Positions 17,214-26,178 of a stretch of 64,000 nt of DNA are shown piece after piece. The translations under genes were made by a program, and so were the position numbers. The stretch comes from QHXM01 sp963697975. Its GTDB lineage: Bacteria > Acidobacteriota > Blastocatellia > Pyrinomonadales > Pyrinomonadaceae. Location of the stretch: positions 1,860,001-1,924,000 of the forward strand of contig OY969111.1 of NCBI GenBank assembly GCA_963697975.1, given 5' to 3'. The notes below the pieces were generated by a model. The model ran no database searches. It was not told the origin of the DNA and saw nothing but the letters and a program-made list of their open reading frames with translations. The first letter of the stretch is position 1. Every line of letters begins with the position of its first letter.

Positions 17214-18200
17214 ATGAAGAAACGTTACTGGATTACGGGTGCGGTCGGGTTGGCGGGTGCGGCGCTGGCTGTGAAATTGTCGCGCCGCCCCTCTGATGTC
17301 AAGTGGGACGATCACGCGCATGAGTTGCATCATGCGGAGCGTTCGCGCTTCGCGCTGATTGACGGCGTGCGCGTGCATTATCAGGAAGCGGGCGCGCGCA
17401 CCCGGCCTCCCATCCTGCTCATACATGGCTTCACGGCGTCGAACTTCGTCTGGAACGATGTGCTTTTGCCGATTGCGGCGGCTGGCTTTCGAGTCATCGC
17501 GCCTGATCTGGTTGGCTTCGGCTTCTCCGGTAAACCGAAAGATGGCGCATACACGATTGACGCGCAGGCGCGGATGATCGTCCGCTTGATGACTCATCTT
17601 AAGGTAGAGAGCGCGATCCTGGTTGGAAGCTCTTATGGTGGGGCGGTCGCTGCGACCTGTGCACTCGATTACAGTGATCGCGTCGAACGCCTCGTGCTCG
17701 TTGATGCGGTCATTAACGATTACGCCAGGCGTCGGCCCTTGTTGCGACTGGCGGCGCTGCCCTTGATGGGTGACCTGATTACGCCGCTGATGCTTGGCTC
17801 ACGCAAGCTCATCCATTCGCAGATGAGGAAGGGTTATGCGCCAGAGAACATGCACCTGTTTGACGAAGAGAGGATGACGGCGCATCACAGACCGTTGCTG
17901 GCGGCTAACACGCAGCGAGCGGCGCTCAGAACCCTGCGTCGTTGGAGCGCTGCGCGCATCGAACAGGAAGCGCACCGCATTGAACAACCGACGCTGCTCA
18001 TCTGGGGCGAAGACGACCCTGAGATTCCGGTCGCACATGGTCACACGCTCTCCGAGCAGATTCCAGATTCGCATCTCCTCATCTTTCGTCGCTGCGGGCA
18101 TATGCCGATGGAAGAATATCCGCGAGCCTTTACAGAGGTGGTCACGGATTTTTGCAGCGACCGGAGAGAAGTCGCAAGCGGGCGCAGCGCAAGCGCATAA
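17214..18200 (+). CDS. alpha/beta-fold hydrolase with N-terminal membrane anchor
   Basis: A 328-residue protein. The N-terminus (KKRYWITGAVGLAGAALAVKL) looks like a signal anchor. The fold carries the oxyanion segment LIHGFTASNFVW, the nucleophile elbow GSSYGG (Ser near 139), an acid in WGEDDPEIPV and the catalytic His in CGHMPMEEYP, so the Ser-Asp-His triad is complete. The substrate cannot be told. It lies between prkA and yeaH, inside what is normally a prkA-yeaH-spoVR string, which suggests an added envelope function or an insertion into the cluster. The frame extends upstream to 17184, but the ATG at 17214 fits the anchor best. Confidence 0.85.
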   Translation: MKKRYWITGAVGLAGAALAVKLSRRPSDVKWDDHAHELHHAERSRFALIDGVRVHYQEAGARTRPPILLIHGFTASNFVWNDVLLPIAAAGFRVIAPDLVGFGFSGKPKDGAYTIDAQARMIVRLMTHLKVESAILVGSSYGGAVAATCALDYSDRVERLVLVDAVINDYARRRPLLRLAALPLMGDLITPLMLGSRKLIHSQMRKGYAPENMHLFDEERMTAHHRPLLAANTQRAALRTLRRWSAARIEQEAHRIEQPTLLIWGEDDPEIPVAHGHTLSEQIPDSHLLIFRRCGHMPMEEYPRAFTEVVTDFCSDRREVASGRSASA

Positions 18201-18268
18201 ACCTCAATCGTGAAAAGACCGAAAATCCCCCGTCTATTCACGATTCACGATTTACGATTCACGAGGTT
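18200..18268. repeat. word-repeat inverted repeat at the hydrolase-yeaH junction
   Basis: AACCTCAATCGTGAA (left) pairs with the right side, which is built of the tandem words TTCACGA and TTTACGA and ends CACGAGGTT. It starts at the hydrolase stop codon and ends 3 bases before the yeaH ATG, so it covers the yeaH ribosome-binding site. Confidence 0.7.
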
Positions 18269-18271
18269 CTC

Positions 18272-19435
18272 ATGTCCATTCAACGCAACGACTGGTCATT
18301 GCAGCGCAAAGGCATCATTGACCAGGATCGTCATAAAGAGCGCGTCAAGGAGGCGATCAAGAAGAATCTTGGCTCCATCGTCTCCAACGAAGCGATCATC
18401 CTGTCGGACGGCAAGCGCACGGTCAAAGTGCCGATCCGCGCGCTCGATGAATACAAGTTTCGTTTCGATTATCGCAAGCGCAAGCATGTGGGACAGGGCG
18501 ACGGCAAGACCCGCGTCGGCGATGTCATCGCACGCGAAGGCCAGCCCGGGCAGGGGCAAGGCGGAGGCGGACAGGCAGGCCAGGAAGGCGGCGGGGAATA
18601 TTACGAGGCAGAAGTCAACATAGACGAAATCGCCGCGCTCATCTTCGAGGATTTACAACTTCCCTTCCTCGAAGAGAAGGCGAAAAAGGCAGTTCAGTCG
18701 AAGACCACACACTTCAACGAAATTCGCCGCACGGGTGTGATGGCCAACCTGGACAAGCGCCGGATGATTCTTGAGAACATCAAACGCAACGCCCGCGAAG
18801 AAGGCAAGGCGCGCTTCGGCGATGTCAGGAAGGAAGATTTAAGGTTCAAGACGTGGGAAGAAAATCTGCGTTATGAATCAAACGCAGTGGTGCTGGCGTT
18901 GATGGATGTTTCGGGGAGTATGGGCGAGTTCAAAAAATATATTGCGCGCTCGTTCTTCTTCTGGATGGTTCGTTTTCTCCGCACCAAGTATGACAACGTC
19001 GAGATAGTTTTCATCTCGCACCACACAGAAGCCAGAGAAGTCTCTGAAGAACAGTTTTTCACGCAGGGCGAATCTGGCGGCACGGTCGTCTCCAGCGCCT
19101 ATCAACTCGCGCTCGACATTATCCGCGCCCGCTACAATCCGCCGGACTGGAACATCTACCCGTTTCACTTCTCCGACGGTGACAACTATTACTCGGATAA
19201 CGAAGATGCCGTCAGGTTGGCGGACCAATTGATCTCGACCTGCAATCTCTTCGGCTACGGCGAAATCGGCGAAGAGGGGTCTTCCAGCTATCGCCGCTCA
19301 TCGGGCGCGCTGCTTTCAATCTTCAGCGACCGCTTGAAAAATAAAGAACGTTTCGTCGGCGTAAGGATTGACGACAAGGAAGACGTTTACCCGGCGCTCA
19401 AGCAATTCTTCGGACGGCGAGGGGAACAAGCCTAA
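18272..19435 (+). CDS. yeaH: YeaH/YhbH family (DUF444) protein
   Basis: A 387-residue soluble protein of the DUF444 family, which partners PrkA and SpoVR in stress responses. The start MSIQRNDWSLQRKG and the segment KRTVKVPIRALDEYKFRFDY are typical. A Gly-rich insert (QPGQGQGGGGQAGQEGGG, about 90-110) is followed by a von Willebrand-A-like domain with the metal-site pattern DVSGSM (about 211-216). The final part has VSSAYQLALDIIRARYNPPDWNIYPFHFSDGDN. The open frame continues upstream into the hydrolase gene, but the ATG at 18272 matches the family N-terminus. Confidence 0.94.
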   Translation: MSIQRNDWSLQRKGIIDQDRHKERVKEAIKKNLGSIVSNEAIILSDGKRTVKVPIRALDEYKFRFDYRKRKHVGQGDGKTRVGDVIAREGQPGQGQGGGGQAGQEGGGEYYEAEVNIDEIAALIFEDLQLPFLEEKAKKAVQSKTTHFNEIRRTGVMANLDKRRMILENIKRNAREEGKARFGDVRKEDLRFKTWEENLRYESNAVVLALMDVSGSMGEFKKYIARSFFFWMVRFLRTKYDNVEIVFISHHTEAREVSEEQFFTQGESGGTVVSSAYQLALDIIRARYNPPDWNIYPFHFSDGDNYYSDNEDAVRLADQLISTCNLFGYGEIGEEGSSSYRRSSGALLSIFSDRLKNKERFVGVRIDDKEDVYPALKQFFGRRGEQA

Positions 19436-19502
19436 GTTACGAGTTACGAGTTTCGATTTACGAGTTAAGAGATTTTCATTCGTAACCCGAAACTCGAAAC
19501 CT
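19436..19502. repeat. word-repeat inverted repeat between yeaH and spoVR
   Basis: Tandem words GTTACGA / GAGTTACGAGTTTCGA on the left are partly complementary to CGTAACCCGAAACTCGAAACC on the right. It begins directly after the yeaH stop and ends 16 bases before the spoVR ATG. The complementarity is imperfect compared with other members. Confidence 0.6.
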
Positions 19503-19518
19503 GGAACTAAAAACTTTT

Positions 19519-22140
19519 ATGCATGATCGCGAAATAAAAGACCTCGAAAAAGCTCTCGAACAAATTTGGGAAGTGGCACGCAAGTTCGGCCTCGACCCGT
19601 TTCCGACGCGCTTTGAGATTGTGCCCGCGACCGTGATGTACGAGATCGGCTCGTATGCTCTGCCCGGAAGATATTCTCACTGGACGTTCGGCAAAGCCTA
19701 TCATCGTATGAAGACGATGTACGACTTTGGTCTGTCGAAGATTTACGAGGTCGTCATCAACACGAATCCTTCCTACGGCTTTTTGATGGAAACCAATAGC
19801 CCCGTGCAGAACAAGCTGGTGATGGCGCACGTGCTCGGCCACGTGGATTTTTTCAAGAACAGCGTCTATTTCTCCAAGACCAATCGCCGGATGGTCGAAT
19901 CGGTTTCGACGCACGCCGGAAGAATGACCGCGTATGAATTCAAGTATGGGCGCAAAGCGGTCGAAAAGTTTCTCGACGCCGTGCTCGCCATCGAAGAGCA
20001 TATTGACCCGAACTTCTTCATCAAGCGTGAGCGCCCGCACGAAGATTTATCTCAGCGCCCGCAGCCGAAACCGGAAGGCCGCTATGACGATCTCTGGAAA
20101 CTCGGCGAGGCGAAAGCAGTTGAGCCAATCGAAGAAGAGAAACCGCCCACCGACCATCTGCCCGAAAAAGACCTCGTCTATTACATCATGCGCAACTCGC
20201 CGCATCTTCAACCCTGGCAGCGCGACGTGATGGCGATGATGCGCGAGGAGATGGAATACTTTATTCCGCAGATGCAGACCAAGACGATGAATGAGGGCTG
20301 GGCATGTGCGACCGGAGACTCTCTGCTTATTACAGACAGAGGCTTTCTGCGCTTTGACGAGCTGTATGAAAAAGGCGAGAAAATCTCGGTGGCAGGAGGC
20401 GGCTTCGGAGAAACCTATTCCATCAAGGACTTTCACAAAGAAGAGCGCGTGCCAACAATTCGCATACGAACACGGCGCGGCCTTGAGATTGAAGGCGCAC
20501 TCAAGCACCGCATTCAGCTTGCCGATGGTTCATGGGCGTATTTGCGAGATTTGAAACTCGGAGACCGCGTTGCCATTGAAGGCGGAACAAACATCTGGCC
20601 GAAGGAGAAACTCCGGCTCGACTCCGCCCCGACTCAGTCAACGGTGACGCTCGAAACTGTCGCATCTTTGTCTGGGGTTTCGTCGTACACGGTGTTTCGC
20701 CACTTGAAGGGTAAAAGAACGGAGAGCGCGGTCGAAATTAATTCTGCTCTGACCGCTACCTATTATCAACGAGGGATGGCGGGGAAAACTCTTTCGACGA
20801 GGTCGGTCTTAACCTTGCCAGATGTTTTGGATGAACAGCTTGCCTGGTTGCTGGGTTACTTTATTGGTGATGGCAACCGTACCAAGTCAGGCATTTGTTT
20901 GACAACTGGTGACGAGGAAATCGCACGAAGGATCTCAAACGTCATCTCCTCATCCTTTGGCTTGCGAGTTAAGCTGAAGTGGGATGCGACCGAAATCGGC
21001 GGGCGCTGGCGTGTTGTCGTTCACTCACGTGAATTGTTAAGGTGGCTTGAATCCATCGGCATTAATCTCGAAGACAAAGCGCGAAGCAAGAAAATCCCGG
21101 TGACGATTTTGCACTCGCCAAAGAGTGTTATGACCGCTTTTCTGCGCGGTTATTTCGACGCGGACGCTTACGCTGGGCCGGAAGGTGTCCGTCTTTCTTC
21201 CTCCAGCAAAGAGCTGATTCGCACAGTTCAAACTGTGTTGCTCAACTATGGCATTCTCTCAAGGCAGCGACGACACTTATATGACATCCTTCAACTCGAA
21301 ATCAGCGGGGCTTCTGCCGCAATCTTCCTTGACGAAATTGGCTTTAGCCTGAATCGCAAGCAGAGCGATTTACGTGAGTGCGTCGAAGGACATCGTTGGT
21401 TCAAGAAAGAGGATTTAACCGATTCAGTGGTTTCAATCGAGCACAGCCATGCTGATGTCTATGATATTACGGTTGATGAAAAGCACGCCTACGTCGCCAA
21501 TGGCTTCATCAATCATAACTCCTTCTGGCACTCACGCATCATGCGTGAATTAGATTTGCCGGACAGCGAGCATATGGAGTTTGCGGAGCTTCATTCGGGC
21601 GTGGTCTCGCCGCATAAGGGGCAACTCAATCCGTATTACCTCGGCTACAAAATCTTCGAGGACATAGAGCGGCGCTGGGATAATCCCACAGCAGAGGAGC
21701 GCGAAAAACTCGGCAGGAAAGACGGCGAAGGGCGCGCGAAGATTTTTGAGGTGCGCGAACTTGAGAATGATGTCTCGTTCCTGCGTAACTATCTGACCGA
21801 AGAGTTGTGCGAGGAATTGGACTTGTTCGTCTACGAGCTAATCGAAGATGAAGAGTGGACGATTACGGAAAAGCGTTGGAAGCGTGTCCGCGATCAACTG
21901 GTGGCGAACATGACCAACTTCGGCTTCCCCTATATAGAAGTCGCCGACGGCGATTACAACAACAACCGCGAACTCTACCTCAGACACGCTCACGAAGGCG
22001 CGGAACTCGACGGACGCTACGCGCGCAAAGCTCTTGAGCACGTCCACACGCTCTGGGGCCGCCCCGTGCATCTGGAAACCGTCGTGGACGACGAGCCCCT
22101 GGTGATGCACTACGACGGGCAGGAGCATGATGAAGAATGA
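19519..22140 (+). CDS. spoVR: SpoVR family protein interrupted by an in-frame intein
   Basis: The 873-codon frame encodes SpoVR in two parts (residues 1-262 and 668-873) with an intein between. Joined, the exteins give 468 residues, the usual SpoVR length, and restore the conserved NEGWA-SFWHSRIM motif exactly at the junction. Family landmarks are YEVVINTNPSYGFLMETN and MAHVLGHVDFFKNS in the first part, and YLGYKIFEDIERRWDNP and LYLRHAHEGAELDGRYA in the second. SpoVR acts with PrkA and YeaH in starvation and stress in non-sporulating bacteria; despite the name it does not imply sporulation. Activity would depend on protein splicing. Confidence 0.95.
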   Translation: MHDREIKDLEKALEQIWEVARKFGLDPFPTRFEIVPATVMYEIGSYALPGRYSHWTFGKAYHRMKTMYDFGLSKIYEVVINTNPSYGFLMETNSPVQNKLVMAHVLGHVDFFKNSVYFSKTNRRMVESVSTHAGRMTAYEFKYGRKAVEKFLDAVLAIEEHIDPNFFIKRERPHEDLSQRPQPKPEGRYDDLWKLGEAKAVEPIEEEKPPTDHLPEKDLVYYIMRNSPHLQPWQRDVMAMMREEMEYFIPQMQTKTMNEGWACATGDSLLITDRGFLRFDELYEKGEKISVAGGGFGETYSIKDFHKEERVPTIRIRTRRGLEIEGALKHRIQLADGSWAYLRDLKLGDRVAIEGGTNIWPKEKLRLDSAPTQSTVTLETVASLSGVSSYTVFRHLKGKRTESAVEINSALTATYYQRGMAGKTLSTRSVLTLPDVLDEQLAWLLGYFIGDGNRTKSGICLTTGDEEIARRISNVISSSFGLRVKLKWDATEIGGRWRVVVHSRELLRWLESIGINLEDKARSKKIPVTILHSPKSVMTAFLRGYFDADAYAGPEGVRLSSSSKELIRTVQTVLLNYGILSRQRRHLYDILQLEISGASAAIFLDEIGFSLNRKQSDLRECVEGHRWFKKEDLTDSVVSIEHSHADVYDITVDEKHAYVANGFINHNSFWHSRIMRELDLPDSEHMEFAELHSGVVSPHKGQLNPYYLGYKIFEDIERRWDNPTAEEREKLGRKDGEGRAKIFEVRELENDVSFLRNYLTEELCEELDLFVYELIEDEEWTITEKRWKRVRDQLVANMTNFGFPYIEVADGDYNNNRELYLRHAHEGAELDGRYARKALEHVHTLWGRPVHLETVVDDEPLVMHYDGQEHDEE
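20305..21519 (+). mobile_element. SpoVR intein: splicing domain, LacI-like HTH and LAGLIDADG endonuclease
   Basis: A 405-residue class 1 intein. It begins with Cys at the splice junction (CATGDSLLITDRGFLRFDEL, block A), with a block-B-like region containing EGALKHRIQLADG. It ends AYVANGFINHN, with the terminal His-Asn pair and a Ser as the +1 extein residue, so all splicing residues are present. Two LAGLIDADG-type motifs, LLGYFIGDGN and FLRGYFDADAY, indicate a homing endonuclease with its acidic residues intact. Between the splicing and endonuclease parts (residues about 375-400) lies VTLETVASLSGVSSYTVFRHL, strikingly like the LacI-family helix-turn-helix. The intein is expected to be autocatalytic and mobile. 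Confidence 0.95.
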
Positions 22141-22412
22141 TTCCGCAATTCCTTGACAGGCTTCCAGCGCACGGACTAAATTTTCAGCGTTCCGTTATTT
22201 GAGGAGAGTTGAGGGGCATTCTCAAACCAGCCCTCGCCGCACGGCGGCTCTCTTTATTCATCATTCGATTGGCCTGTTTGCATTGAGGGAAGCGTCCCTT
22301 TTATTAAACCTGCTCTTACCAACGCCGCCGGTATCTTGAGCCGAACACACGTCCTCATTAGTTTTCATGACCGGATAGCCCCAACGCACACACATCTCCG
22401 AAGGAGCGCGCG

Positions 22413-23975
22413 ATGAGTTCAGTCCCTGAATTCGAGTACGAAGTCTTCATCAGCTACGCCCACCTGGATAACGAGCCGCTTCCAGACAAAGAGAAAGGCT
22501 GGATCGAGCAGTTCGGTGAATTACTCGACCGCCTCTTGGGAGAAGAGCTTGGCGCTGCCCCGAAAATCTGGCGCGACAATATGCTGCGCGGCGACGATTT
22601 CATCACCGAGGCTATTCTTGAGCAGATGCCTCGCATCGCCGTCATGATTAGCGTGCTTTCGCCGCGCTACCTCAGGTCGGAGTGGTGTCTCCGGGAGTTG
22701 AAGCATTTCTGCGAAGCGGCTGAGCAAACCGGCGGAGCCCGCATCGGCAACAAGTCGCGCATCTACAAGGTGGTGAAAACGCCTGTCAGGGGCGATGAGC
22801 CGGAAACCTTGAGGGATATTAAAGGCTACGAATTTTTTCAGATTAAGGATAAGAGCGGGCGGCCTCAGGGGTTTGCCTTTGACGAGGAGTTTGGCCTTGA
22901 GGCCAGAGTTAATTTCCTGAACAAGGTCGGCGACGTGGCCTACGATATTGCCAACCTGATCGAAACTCTCAGGAAAGAGATGGCCAGTCGGCAATCTCCG
23001 GAAATCGCTCCCGTGAAAACCGCCGCCCCGGAACCTCTTGACGCGCCAAGCGCAGGCTCCGTCTACCTCGCCGAAGTGACGCCCGATCTCGCCCATGAAT
23101 GGGACAACATCAGGCGCGATCTCTTGCAGCGAAGATACAGGGTGCTGCCGGAGCATCCGCTGCCAAAGAAACTACACGAACTCGAAAAGGCTGTGCGCGA
23201 TGATCTGGCGATGTGCAATCTCTCGGTACATCTGGTCGGCGACGAGTACGGTGAAAGTCCCGAAGACGACACGCGCTCCTACGCCTATTTGCAGAACGAA
23301 CTGGCTGCCGAGCGCGCTTCAGACACGAAGTTCACGCGCCTGATCTGGATGCCTAAGGAGAGTAAGCCGGAAGGCGCGGAGCAGGCGGAGTTTGTCAAAG
23401 AGTTGCTCGAAGCTGGACCGGCTGGCAACACAGACCTGCTCCAGTCTTCGCTCGAAGATTTCAAGACAGCCATTCAGGACACACTGAAGGGAAAGAAAAA
23501 AGTCGCGCCCGCTCCCATCGTCAGAGAGAGCAGCATTCCCCTCGTCTACATCATCTGCGACCGCGCTGACATAGAGGCAGGCGCGGTCAAGCCCCTGCAA
23601 ACATACTTGAACGCGCTGGGCTACGACACCATCTTACCCGGCGCTAAAACGGGTGAAGCCGACGTGCATCAGGACCACGAGCAGAATCTCAAAGCCTGCG
23701 ACGCCGCTCTCGTCTTCTGGCAGAGCGCGCCGAGGCTCTGGCTGCTGACGAAGCTCGACGATCTGCAAAAGATTCGCGGCTACGGGAGAGAGAGAGACCT
23801 GCTGGCGAAAGCAATCTTCGTGACCGGCGAGGCAACCACAGAGAAGCAGCGCTTTCGCTCGCTCGACCCACCTGCCGTCAAGAACTTTGGCGAGAACACG
23901 CAACTCAAGCTGGAGGAACTGCTGAAACCGTTTACCGACGAGATAGACAAAGGAATGGGGGGACGTGGCCTGTGA
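22413..23975 (+). CDS. TIR-domain protein with two additional TIR/DUF4062-like domains
   Basis: A 520-residue protein, apparently cytosolic. Residues 8-130 form a TIR domain: VFISYAHLDNE at strand A, IWRDNMLRGDDF at the BB-loop region, and SPRYLRSEWCLREL, whose final Glu is the usual NADase catalytic position. Residues about 216-320 (SVYLAEVTPDLAHEWDNIRR...LSVHLVGDEYGESPEDD) and about 375-510 (PLVYIICDRADIEAGAVKPL...CDAALVFWQSAPR) look like further TIR- or DUF4062-type Rossmann modules without the Glu. It overlaps the STAND NTPase gene by 4 bases (GTGA), so the two proteins likely form one signalling unit. GAAGGAG precedes the ATG. Confidence 0.85.
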   Translation: MSSVPEFEYEVFISYAHLDNEPLPDKEKGWIEQFGELLDRLLGEELGAAPKIWRDNMLRGDDFITEAILEQMPRIAVMISVLSPRYLRSEWCLRELKHFCEAAEQTGGARIGNKSRIYKVVKTPVRGDEPETLRDIKGYEFFQIKDKSGRPQGFAFDEEFGLEARVNFLNKVGDVAYDIANLIETLRKEMASRQSPEIAPVKTAAPEPLDAPSAGSVYLAEVTPDLAHEWDNIRRDLLQRRYRVLPEHPLPKKLHELEKAVRDDLAMCNLSVHLVGDEYGESPEDDTRSYAYLQNELAAERASDTKFTRLIWMPKESKPEGAEQAEFVKELLEAGPAGNTDLLQSSLEDFKTAIQDTLKGKKKVAPAPIVRESSIPLVYIICDRADIEAGAVKPLQTYLNALGYDTILPGAKTGEADVHQDHEQNLKACDAALVFWQSAPRLWLLTKLDDLQKIRGYGRERDLLAKAIFVTGEATTEKQRFRSLDPPAVKNFGENTQLKLEELLKPFTDEIDKGMGGRGL

Positions 23976-25867
23976 AAGACGCTCAATCACCCGCCAACCC
24001 TTTTCCGGGACTCCGGTCATTTCAGTTTCACGAAAATCATCTCTTCTTCGGGCGCGAGGGACAGAGCGAAGAACTGCTCAGGAAACTCAGGGTCAATCGC
24101 TTCCTCGCGGTCGTCGGCACCTCGGGGAGCGGTAAATCCTCGCTCGTGCGCGCCGGGTTGCTGCCGCTGCTCTACGGCGGCTTCATGACACAGGCTGGCC
24201 CACAATGGCGGATTGCTTTATTCCGCCCCGGCAAAGACCCCATTCACAACATGGCCGTAGCTCTGAACTCTCCGACTCCTTTCGAGCCGGGCTACATGGC
24301 AGGCCGGGAGGATTTAGCGGCAGAGGTGAATGCGGGACAAGCTGCGCCCGACGAGAAGATGGAGGCAGACCTCAAGCTCGTGAAGATTGCGGCGCTTGAG
24401 ACGACGCTCAGGCGGAGCGCGGTCGGCCTCGTCGATTACGTCAGGCGCGCTCGAATGCGCGAAGGCGAGAATTTGCTCGTCGTCGTTGACCAGTTCGAGG
24501 AACTCTTCCGCTTCAAGGAGAAGGCCGAAGGCAGGAACTCGCAGGACGAAGCGGCGGCCTTCGTCAAGCTGCTGCTCGAAGCCGTAGAGGACGAGACCGC
24601 CCCCATCTATGTTGTGCTGACGATGCGGTCGGACTTTCTGGGCGATTGCTCCCAGTTCCGCGATTTGCCGGAGAAGATCAACGAGAGCCAGTACCTGATT
24701 CCGCGCATGACGCGCGATCAAAGACGCGACGCTATCACCAGCCCGGCAGCCGTCCGAGGCGCGAAGATGACGCAGCGCCTCTTGAACCGCCTGCTCAACG
24801 ACGTGGGCGATAATCCAGACCAGCTTCCCATCTTGCAGCACGCGCTGATGCGAACGTGGGACTTCTGGGCGCAGGGCAACGTTGATGTCGGCGCACGCGG
24901 CGAGATTGACCTGGAGCATTATAAAGCCATCGGAGGAATGGAAGAGGCGCTCTCGAAACATGCCGACGAAGCCTATAACGGGTTGCCCGATGCGCGAAGC
25001 AAACAGATTGCCGAGAAGATGTTCAAGGCTCTGACCGAGACGGTGACAGACAGCCGCGAAGTTCGCCGTCCCTCCGAGTTGCGCGAGATTTGCGCCGTCG
25101 CCGAAGCGACCGAAGAAGAGGTCAAGCCGGTGATAGAGGTCTTCCGCCATCCCGGCAGGTCATTTTTGATGCCGCCGCCGGGCGTCGAGCTTGAGGCGAA
25201 CACTCTCATAGACATCTCTCACGAAAGTCTCATCCGCAACTGGGCGCTGATGAAGCAGTGGGTCAAAGATGAAGCCCAATCGGCGCGCATCTATCGCCGC
25301 GTGGCCGAGGCGGGGACTCTTTACCGCGAAGGCATAGAGGGACTCCTCACAGACCCCGGACTGCAATTCGCGCTTGACTGGCGCGAGAAGGTAAAGCCGA
25401 ACAAGGCATGGGCCAGGCGCTACCACCCGGAGTTTGACGCAACGCTTGAATTTCTGAAAAAGAGCGAGAAGCGGCGTGATGATTTAATCGCCGCCGAGGA
25501 GCGCCGCAAGCAGGAAGAACTTGAGCGCGATAAGCGTGAGTTGGCTGCGGCTCAGGCTCTCGCAGAAGCCGAGCAGCGCCGCGCTCAGGATCAATCGCGC
25601 GCCGCCCGCAAGTTTCGCCTGCTCGCTGCTGCCCTGGCCGTGATGCTTGCGGTGACGGCTGTAATTGCGGTCTATGCGTACAGTCTCAAAATTAAAGCAG
25701 ACAGCAAGAAATCAATAGCCGAGCAAGAAACACAGCGAGCACATGACGCTGAAAAAAAGGCCGAGGACCTTGTGATAAAACTCCGCAAGGCTATGTTGGA
25801 AAAACAAATCCTGAAGAATAATGCTGAAGAGCGAAGCCAGCAGCCGAGTCCCAGCCCGGAACCCTGA
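23972..25867 (+). CDS. nSTAND1-type P-loop NTPase with C-terminal coiled coil and membrane helix
   Basis: A 631-residue protein starting at a GTG that overlaps the TIR gene stop. It opens with NPFPGLRSFQFHENHLFFGRE, typical of nSTAND1 NTPases. Walker A GTSGSGKSSL is near residue 49 and Walker B LLVVVDQFEELF near 168. A long helical arm region follows, with DISHESLIRNWALMKQWV near 415. These proteins usually end in WD40 repeats. Here there is instead a charged coiled coil (about 485-545), one membrane helix (about 549-571, LLAAALAVMLAVTAVIAVYAY) and a short coiled tail. That suggests a membrane-tethered switch paired with the upstream TIR protein. Confidence 0.87.
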   Translation: MKDAQSPANPFPGLRSFQFHENHLFFGREGQSEELLRKLRVNRFLAVVGTSGSGKSSLVRAGLLPLLYGGFMTQAGPQWRIALFRPGKDPIHNMAVALNSPTPFEPGYMAGREDLAAEVNAGQAAPDEKMEADLKLVKIAALETTLRRSAVGLVDYVRRARMREGENLLVVVDQFEELFRFKEKAEGRNSQDEAAAFVKLLLEAVEDETAPIYVVLTMRSDFLGDCSQFRDLPEKINESQYLIPRMTRDQRRDAITSPAAVRGAKMTQRLLNRLLNDVGDNPDQLPILQHALMRTWDFWAQGNVDVGARGEIDLEHYKAIGGMEEALSKHADEAYNGLPDARSKQIAEKMFKALTETVTDSREVRRPSELREICAVAEATEEEVKPVIEVFRHPGRSFLMPPPGVELEANTLIDISHESLIRNWALMKQWVKDEAQSARIYRRVAEAGTLYREGIEGLLTDPGLQFALDWREKVKPNKAWARRYHPEFDATLEFLKKSEKRRDDLIAAEERRKQEELERDKRELAAAQALAEAEQRRAQDQSRAARKFRLLAAALAVMLAVTAVIAVYAYSLKIKADSKKSIAEQETQRAHDAEKKAEDLVIKLRKAMLEKQILKNNAEERSQQPSPSPEP

Positions 25868-25980
25868 AGGTGGCAGAGCAGAAGCGGGCGGGCTGACTCA
25901 AGCCAACACTAAAACGAGATCAATCGTGAGGGGCTTGGAGCTTTAAGATACACCGTCCAAGAGCAATGGCAGTTGCGATG

Positions 25981-26010
25981 TTGACAGCCGTTTTGCTGTG
26001 GAGATAACTT
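25981..26010 (+). promoter_or_regulatory. candidate sigma-70-type promoter
   Basis: TTGACA at 25981-25986 matches the consensus -35. TAACTT at 26005-26010 (18-base spacer) or GATAAC two bases earlier (16-base spacer) could be the -10. It lies in the 311-base gap between the STAND gene and the racemase and could drive the racemase / ATP-grasp pair. The rest of that gap shows no gene, palindrome or terminator that I can support. Confidence 0.45.
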
Positions 26011-26178
26011 CTACCCGGCTTCAAAGCTCATGCGCCAGTCTCACGTCGAGTTTGTGAGCAGTTCCCATTGGCATGGTTAAGCAAGCGCCGGGTTGAAAGT
26101 CAATCCGCAGGTGCGGGAAAATCTCAGGCAGCCCAGAACATTAAGCGGTGAAGTGTGTGATGGTGGTTGAAGCAAGCG

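Noticed and set aside
19519..22140. SpoVR as evidence for sporulation
   Set aside because: PrkA, YeaH and SpoVR are widespread in non-sporulating bacteria and no other sporulation gene is here.
22413..25867. A full defence island around the TIR/STAND genes
   Set aside because: The flanks are the SpoVR operon and a racemase/ligase pair. No restriction, CRISPR, recombinase or phage genes are visible, so the defence role rests only on the domains.
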